Below, one piece after another: positions 5,167 through 9,093 of a stretch of DNA of 9,093 nucleotides. The stretch is from Bacillota bacterium (lineage in GTDB: Bacteria; Bacillota; Bacilli; Bacillales; Cytobacillaceae), in NCBI GenBank assembly GCA_023387295.1, contig JAEWIG010000300.1, forward strand, positions 1 through 9,093, read 5' to 3'. A program made the position numbers and the translations under genes. The notes below the pieces were generated by a model. That model did no database searches, had not been told where the DNA came from, and saw nothing but the letters and a program-made list of their open reading frames with translations. Every line of letters starts with the position of its first letter. The first letter of the stretch is position 1.

Positions 5167-5952
5167 TTGGCCAAACTAATTAAGAAGGTCGATGGTAAGA
5201 AGGCATATTTAGGCCTACTCACTCCAGAGGAACTAGAAGAGGCTAATAGAATACAAGAATACCTAGAGGATTTTATCCCTGCATTGGAAGAAAAACTAAA
5301 CAAAAAGTACAAAAAAAGAGTCGTTGCCTACGCATTTGAATTTGGCACTGAACTGAGAAAACTTGTTGAAAAGTTTGATGTAAAAGGTATTCAAGAGAAA
5401 ATTTTTTGGGATCAAATTAGAGACTTTGCCTCTATTGATGAAGGGCGACCTAAAGATAGGGGCAATAGAAAAATCTATGACTACTACTATAAACTTTCGT
5501 TTTATGACCTTGAAGACATTGAAAATGTTAACTGGGGTGAATGGTCACAGTTATTTGATACAAAAGAGGTAATCAAGGAAGAAAGAATAATCAACTGGTT
5601 GGTGGTAAAAGCAAAAGGCAGTAAAATCTTAAGAACACCCTTTAGATTATTTTTGACTGGTGTAAGATTATTCATTAAGGGGAAGGATACCCTGGTGTTT
5701 GATGATGAACAACTATTTGGAAAATTTGATATGATATATAATATCACCCAACAATATATTTATTTATATGAGAAAAACTTTACTGAGCAAAACAAGCAGC
5801 CTACAGAAGCCAGATTGAAGCAAAAGAAAAAATATCAGGAAAAGTATTTCAAAGATGTATTCTCTATGAAGAAAGAAAATAAAAACTTGAGTTTAGAAGC
5901 CGTGTGTGAAGAGGTATTTAATAATGTTTACCTAACTAATAAAAAGAGCTAA
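5167..5952 (+). CDS. 261-aa lysine-rich partner protein of the GHKL ATPase, unrecognised
   Basis: This is the last gene of the operon, starting with TTG 14 bases after the ATPase stop. The protein is soluble, rich in Lys, Glu and aromatic residues, and mainly helical. It has an N-terminal helical part (20-80, with YKKRVVAYAFEFGTELRKL), a central aromatic-rich block (IFWDQIRDFASI, then YDYYYKLSFYDL, then VNWGEWSQLF, about 79-130), a middle segment around 140-185 (INWLVVKAKG...RTPFRLFLTG) and a basic C-terminal tail (RLKQKKKYQEKYFKDVF). I see no nuclease, protease, TIR or NADase motif and no membrane helix. Its distance from the ATPase and the shared terminator imply that they work together, perhaps as subunits. 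The terminator hairpin overlaps the final codons. Family unknown. Confidence 0.82.
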   Translation: MAKLIKKVDGKKAYLGLLTPEELEEANRIQEYLEDFIPALEEKLNKKYKKRVVAYAFEFGTELRKLVEKFDVKGIQEKIFWDQIRDFASIDEGRPKDRGNRKIYDYYYKLSFYDLEDIENVNWGEWSQLFDTKEVIKEERIINWLVVKAKGSKILRTPFRLFLTGVRLFIKGKDTLVFDDEQLFGKFDMIYNITQQYIYLYEKNFTEQNKQPTEARLKQKKKYQEKYFKDVFSMKKENKNLSLEAVCEEVFNNVYLTNKKS

Positions 5953-5975
5953 ATATAGCTCTTTTTATTAGTTAG
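5932..5975. terminator. terminator of the ATPase operon, overlapping the stop codon
   Basis: CTAACTAATAAAAAGAGCT (5932-5950) pairs perfectly with 5957-5975 around a six-base loop; the TAA of the third gene lies at 5950-5952. AGCTCTTTTTATTAG gives the U tract, and the mirror arm could also work on the minus strand. It ends five bases before the right inverted repeat, so operon transcripts should not leave the element. Confidence 0.8.
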
Positions 5976-5980
5976 TATTG

Positions 5981-6018
5981 CTTAACGTTGTAAATCCGCA
6001 TTTTCCTGACGAGCCCCC
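5981..6018 (-). repeat. right Tn3-type terminal inverted repeat, 38 bp
   Basis: Read inward on the minus strand it starts GGGGG, continues CTCGTCAGGAAAATGCGG and ends ATTTACAACGTTAAG, exactly 38 bases. From memory this differs from the Tn1546 end at only about four positions. It is the better preserved of the two ends and pairs with 1767-1806. Confidence 0.75.
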
Positions 6019-6056
6019 TTAAAGTAATGGGGAGTTTTGCTTTGCATGGTTCCTAT

Positions 6057-7343
6057 TTATTCAAACTGACTCAACTCCCTTCGATAATACGAAGTAACAC
6101 GATACATTTTTGGCAAATCTTCAATCTCTCCATCAAATTCGTACCATTCCTCTCTATTCGTCAACCAAATATTGTTCCAGGGCTTACCGAAAACATCAAA
6201 TTCATCTTGTCCCCTTGTTTGATACAAAACGATAATAGCATTTATGTTTTTATATTTTTGACTATAGTCAAACAATGTCTTTATCTGCTGATATGTTCTG
6301 ACCGATCCTTCTTCTCCCCACAAAATGGCAACTTTTTCTCTCCGCCCTTTTCTCATAACACTTACAATCATTTCGGATAATCGCCCATCATTTTCTACTT
6401 CTACCATCTTGATCGGCTTATATTCTTCAAGGGTGTTATACCAATCTAAAATAACAGAACTACGAATATCAGCAGGATAAGGTTCTTCACCCATTAATAA
6501 ACGTAATACAATATCTACTGTTCTTTCAGAAGAAACGACATAGATAGATAAATTGCTGGGCCAAACTTCGGTAGGAGGTACACAACTTTTCAAAGATGCT
6601 ACTCGCTTAGAGCGATCCTCAACATCAGCAGCAGATAAACCAAGTGAAGAATCCATAATTGAAAATAACAGTACAACTTCTTCCTCTGATTCTTTTACAC
6701 TGTCTGCATACTTCATATATCTAGCTATCTTTGATTCAATTACCCTTCTTTGTTGAAAACCGGTATCTACTTCCATACAGATAGTACAATTGTAATTACT
6801 GAATAGCCAATCAGGGATAACCAATTCATATGATTTAATTGCACCTCTCTCTTTTTGATTAAACCCCTTACCATCAACTCCACGCGAGTGTGTAAAGTTT
6901 GTAAATCCTATTTTCATTCCTTCTAAAAGAATATTGTTAGCTAAAGTAGATGTACCAATATTATGCCTTTTTGGGATTTGGAGTTTATTTATTTGCAAGT
7001 GCAAACGTTCAACTTCTTCGGAAGTTAACTTGCCAACTTGCTCCAAAACACGCAGTCCACGTTTAGCCAACTTATAATAATAGCGGTAAATAGAATAGCC
7101 ACTAGGGCTAATATCCTCCTGCAGCCTAATCAACAAACCAGTGTCTAAAAATCGCTTTAAACGATTTGATATAGCACTCGGACTACGAGTATGACTTGAT
7201 GTTGCTTGAAAAAAATCGTGAACAGCATTAGCAGTCATGACTCTATGAATGAGTAGTTCTTCAAAAAAGACAAGCTCTTCTGGCTTTAAATCAACCCTTC
7301 CTTTACTACCTTTAAAACTTATTATTGTGCCAGCTTCTTTCAT
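6057..7343 (-). CDS. replication-relaxation (Replic_Relax) family protein
   Basis: The 428-aa protein has an N-terminal winged-helix region (about 20-105). It includes ELLIHRVMTANAVHDFF, then a recognition-helix-like stretch AISNRLKRFLDTGLL (57-71), followed by YRYYYKLAKRGLRVLEQ. The middle region carries IPDWLF (176-181) and CMEVDTGFQQRRVIESKIARY (189-209). The D178, E191-x-D193 and K205 spacing resembles the PD-(D/E)XK nuclease-like core that I associate with this family. Proteins of this type are common on Bacillaceae plasmids and are named for a role in plasmid replication, though the biochemistry is poorly defined. The start is supported by AAAGGATG about eight bases upstream. Its leader carries an attenuator-like hairpin (7361-7431). 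Its stop lies 38 bp from the transposon-like unit, which may have removed its own terminator. Confidence 0.75.
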   Translation of the reverse strand: MKEAGTIISFKGSKGRVDLKPEELVFFEELLIHRVMTANAVHDFFQATSSHTRSPSAISNRLKRFLDTGLLIRLQEDISPSGYSIYRYYYKLAKRGLRVLEQVGKLTSEEVERLHLQINKLQIPKRHNIGTSTLANNILLEGMKIGFTNFTHSRGVDGKGFNQKERGAIKSYELVIPDWLFSNYNCTICMEVDTGFQQRRVIESKIARYMKYADSVKESEEEVVLLFSIMDSSLGLSAADVEDRSKRVASLKSCVPPTEVWPSNLSIYVVSSERTVDIVLRLLMGEEPYPADIRSSVILDWYNTLEEYKPIKMVEVENDGRLSEMIVSVMRKGRREKVAILWGEEGSVRTYQQIKTLFDYSQKYKNINAIIVLYQTRGQDEFDVFGKPWNNIWLTNREEWYEFDGEIEDLPKMYRVTSYYRRELSQFE

Positions 7344-7360
7344 TTATTTCATCCTTTCTA

Positions 7361-7431
7361 AAACTAAAAAACACCCTATCCAGCAGAAAGAAATACAACA
7401 TTTTAGTTGTACGTCTCTAGTGGACAGGGTG
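7361..7431 (-). promoter_or_regulatory. terminator-like attenuator in the Replic_Relax leader
   Basis: On the minus strand CACCCTGTCCA pairs with TGGATAGGGTG (7421-7431 with 7372-7382, one mismatch). An inner hairpin, TACAAC/GTTGTA (7394-7399, 7406-7411), sits within it. The outer stem is followed by TTTTTTAGTTTT (7371-7360) and then, within 17 bases, by the ribosome site. A terminator placed between promoter and gene is the layout of transcription attenuation, as used for copy-number control in some Gram-positive plasmids. The controlling signal is not visible; an antisense RNA or a ligand is possible. Confidence 0.6.
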
Positions 7432-7462
7432 CTCCTGTTAGTTCCTATTTTATTTAAATATT

Positions 7463-7491
7463 AGTATAGCAAAAAAAGACAAAATTTGCTA
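7463..7491 (-). promoter_or_regulatory. promoter candidate for the Replic_Relax gene
   Basis: Minus strand TGCTATACT (7471-7463) is an extended -10 (TGn plus TATACT, five of six). The position 17 bases upstream, TAGCAA, is a poor -35. Transcripts from here would include the whole attenuator. Confidence 0.45.
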
Positions 7492-7593
7492 TTACGTAGT
7501 TAAAATTAACTAATAATTATGCTGGATTTGAAGTTATTTATACTTATTGAAGGAAAATCCCTTGAAATAGAGTTGAGTATCTTTATATAGTCT

Positions 7594-7742
7594 GCCCTAT
7601 GAAAACACCCTCTACGCCATGACACGTCTGCGTTTAAGGGGATGAATAGAGTTCATACCCTGCTATTCATAGGTAAAGGTGTCTTCATTAGACTATGAAT
7701 AGGGTAACTAAAAACAATATTTTTTGTTGGATGTTTAGTTAC
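7594..7742. other. multi-stem region between rep and Replic_Relax; possible origin, iterons or control RNA
   Basis: In this gene-free gap (7469-7834) several stems compete. ATGAAAACACC (7599-7609) pairs with GGTGTCTTCAT (7678-7688, one mismatch). CTATTCATAG (7663-7672) pairs with CTATGAATAG (7693-7702). TGAATAG (7643-7649) can instead pair with 7663-7669. GTAACTAAA (7704-7712) pairs with TTTAGTTAC (7734-7742). ATGAATAG thus occurs twice on plus (7642, 7695) and once on minus. Such an arrangement suits iterons for Rep, or a regulatory RNA. Confidence 0.45.
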
Positions 7743-7793
7743 TGCAAATTAGTGATAGTAGCCAAAAAGCGAAAACTAATTGGTGTCCTTTTT

Positions 7794-7825
7794 AAATGGT
7801 GCCAACAAAATTTATGGCACCATTT
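7794..7825. terminator. hairpin after the rep gene
   Basis: AAATGGTGCCA (7794-7804) pairs perfectly with TGGCACCATTT (7815-7825) around a 10-base loop. It lies 10 bases beyond the rep stop codon. The U tract is better on the plus strand (CATTTTTGTT) than on the minus, so it may act in both directions with unequal strength. Confidence 0.6.
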
Positions 7826-7834
7826 TTGTTATAT

Positions 7835-9073
7835 TTATTTAGATCTTAATTTTGCTAATATCTCTTCAAGTTCTTTTTCTTTCTGCTCTAGTTCCTCTTT
7901 AGAAGATGTTACAGATTCGAAATCCTTTACATTTAAAACATCGAATAATTCACTCTTAAGATCCTCGAATATTGTACTGGCTTCTTCCAGAGTAACATGA
8001 AATTTTGATTGAAGTTCTTCGATTGCTTTTTCTTTTATAAACCAATTTGGTAATTTCTCTTTAGATTTTCGAAATAATGAAATCAAATGAGGCAGCATCA
8101 TCTGATCTTCTGTTGTTGCTGCGACCTGCGCCTCTGCATTCCCTTTGGAAGCGTTTAAGACGGTCGTTATGTAGCCAATTGGATTGTCTATATCAGTTCG
8201 ATGTTGGATATTTTCCATTACCAAAATGACGTTTTCTTCCCCAAATTTGCTCCAGGAATGGATGATTTCATCTGTCAGACTTACTCCCATTGCCATACCA
8301 AGTTTCTTTACTCTTTCTGTAAAGGCATTCGGTTGTTTAAATTCCTTTAGGCTTTCTTCAAATAAGTTTAACTGCTCCTCTTTCTTTTTAGCTGAAGAAA
8401 TAACGAACTTTATTTTCGAAACCCTTCGTCCCGTCTTAATCTCCTCGATTTGAAACGAGATATCTGTTTTCTTTTTTAGTTCTTTTTGAGCTGGTATTAG
8501 TACACGTTGCTTGAAGTTGCCGTATGCAGGATAAATATCTTCTGCTCCGAGCATTTTCCGTAATGTTGTTAGAGGAACGGTACGCTCTTGAATTTTCTCA
8601 TATTGCTTTAGGAGTTCATAAATACGGATAGCATAAGAGCTTTTTAGTTTAACAACATTTTCAAGTCTATAGCTTGTAAACTCTCTTTTTAGCTCTAACA
8701 AATAGGGTCGTAAAAAAGGATCAAATCGAATGTCGATAGTTCCTTCTGTTTCGTTGTATGCGACATAGCTCAGCCAAGCAACCTGGATTACTTTTCTGTT
8801 TATTCGCACCTCAAATACCTTTTGCATGAGCTCCTTAGTCGTTTGCCTTAACTCCGTATACTTTGGCGTTCCTTTTAGCCCTAGAAGCTTCGTAAACTCT
8901 TTAATCGGCAATGTGTATGTTTTAAAGTCCGAATCTGTGGGTTGTATATTACTGGCTAAACAGAGTATTATTTTTTGTTCTACTACTCCTAGCTTATAAC
9001 TAGCTTCAATAAGCATATTCGATTTCGTAACGAGCTTATTGTTGCTGGCCTCGACTACTTCTGCCTGTAACAA
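7835..9073 (-). CDS. Rep_3-superfamily plasmid replication initiator
   Basis: The 412-aa protein matches the Rep_3 (RepB-like) initiator layout. A first winged-helix domain (about 12-125) opens with the characteristic NNKLVTKSNMLIEASYKLGVVEQKIIL. A second (about 135-226) has LKSSYAIRIYELLKQYEK and YPAYGNFKQRVLIPAQKEL. This is followed by a linker, an extra C-terminal region (about 250-310, ENVILVMENI...NPIGYITTVL) and a final acidic coiled coil (391-412). Rep_3 proteins bind iterons and open the origin of theta-replicating plasmids in the cytoplasm. The start is TTG at 9073, supported by AAGGGGGG seven bases upstream and an in-frame TGA directly before it. The promoter lies outside the window. 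At 412 aa it is longer than minimal Rep_3 proteins because of the C-terminal extension. Confidence 0.9.
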   Translation of the reverse strand: MLQAEVVEASNNKLVTKSNMLIEASYKLGVVEQKIILCLASNIQPTDSDFKTYTLPIKEFTKLLGLKGTPKYTELRQTTKELMQKVFEVRINRKVIQVAWLSYVAYNETEGTIDIRFDPFLRPYLLELKREFTSYRLENVVKLKSSYAIRIYELLKQYEKIQERTVPLTTLRKMLGAEDIYPAYGNFKQRVLIPAQKELKKKTDISFQIEEIKTGRRVSKIKFVISSAKKKEEQLNLFEESLKEFKQPNAFTERVKKLGMAMGVSLTDEIIHSWSKFGEENVILVMENIQHRTDIDNPIGYITTVLNASKGNAEAQVAATTEDQMMLPHLISLFRKSKEKLPNWFIKEKAIEELQSKFHVTLEEASTIFEDLKSELFDVLNVKDFESVTSSKEELEQKEKELEEILAKLRSK

Positions 9074-9080
9074 TCAAAAT

Positions 9081-9088
9081 CCCCCCTT
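9081..9088 (-). promoter_or_regulatory. ribosome site for the TTG start of rep
   Basis: Minus-strand AAGGGGGG lies seven bases before TTG at 9073. The TGA immediately upstream (9076-9074) rules out an earlier in-frame start; the next Met is residue 20 and lacks such a site. Confidence 0.75.
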
Positions 9089-9093
9089 CTTTT

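Larger units (their letters stand above)
1767..6018. mobile_element. Tn3-family-type unit without transposase, carrying a GHKL ATPase cassette
   Basis: The unit is bounded by inward-facing inverted repeats that both begin GGGG and both end ...ACAACGTTAAG, the layout of Tn3-family ends. The interior (4.25 kb) has room only for a 59-aa gene, a gene fragment and a three-gene ATPase operon. No transposase, resolvase or resolution site is apparent, so it could move only with a transposase supplied in trans, like the mobile insertion cassettes and Tn3-derived miniature elements known from bacteria. Each end has a strong terminator just inside the repeat. No 5-bp target duplication is seen (TTTTT on the left, TTAAA on the right). 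The boundaries may therefore derive from a rearranged or old insertion, or from two unrelated ends. Confidence 0.6.

Noticed and set aside
5245..5610. Similarity of the 261-aa protein to the DUF1016/YhcG nuclease family
   Set aside because: Only a vague resemblance in an aromatic, W-x-x-W-like stretch; no catalytic residues of that family are visible.
2565..5952. Assignment to a named GHKL-containing defence system or to a toxin-antitoxin pair
   Set aside because: The three-gene set with this partner does not match any system I can recall with certainty, and naming one would be guesswork.
1762..6023. 5-bp target-site duplication flanking the Tn3-type ends
   Set aside because: The flanks read TTTTT on the left and TTAAA on the right; no convincing duplication, so the element call is lowered rather than supported by this.
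7835..9073. Iterons inside the rep coding sequence, as reported for some Bacillus megaterium theta replicons
   Set aside because: Reading through the gene I saw no tandem 18-20 bp repeats; a dot plot would settle this.

Overview
The window looks like part of a plasmid from a low-GC Bacillaceae bacterium. I think of the Bacillus cereus group or Priestia megaterium, but no host-specific marker fixes this. The reasons are a Rep_3-type replication initiator read from the right edge, a replication-relaxation (Replic_Relax) family gene beside it, AT-rich DNA with strong AGGAGG-like ribosome sites, two TTG starts, and many U-tract terminator hairpins.

Layout. The left part (1-1766) is plasmid accessory DNA. 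It holds a 65-aa double zinc-knuckle protein flanked by two related long palindromes, a short GC-rich island that may be a structured RNA or a dispersed repeat, a 121-aa helical protein, and about 600 bp without a convincing gene but with several hairpins and short palindromes. The middle (1767-6018) is bounded by inward-facing 38-40 bp inverted repeats of Tn3-family type, most like what I recall of the Tn1546 end. It contains no transposase or resolvase, so I read it as a non-autonomous, cargo-only Tn3-type unit. The right part (6057-9073) is the replication module: the Replic_Relax gene and the rep gene, both on the minus strand, separated by a region with several mutually exclusive stem-loops and a terminator-like attenuator in the Replic_Relax leader.

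The cargo is the most interesting part. Its rightward operon has three genes: a 76-aa helical protein, a 781-aa GHKL (Bergerat-fold) ATPase with duplicated beta-rich segments, and an unrecognised 261-aa lysine-rich protein. It starts from a promoter embedded in a 39-nt palindrome plus a 20-bp tandem repeat, which looks like an operator. It ends in a strong terminator that abuts the right inverted repeat. A divergent 59-aa gene reads the other way and ends in a terminator just inside the left inverted repeat. A GHKL ATPase with an uncharacterised partner, under apparent tight control and carried as passenger on a mobile unit, is the profile of an undescribed anti-phage or anti-plasmid defence system. 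That function is inference; the sequence directly shows only the ATPase motifs, the operon, the operator-like repeats and the element ends.

How the genes work together: Rep should open the plasmid origin. The Replic_Relax protein may assist replication or its resolution and appears to be controlled by premature termination in its leader. The cargo cassette is functionally independent of replication and appears to have landed 38 bp past the Replic_Relax stop codon without breaking that gene.
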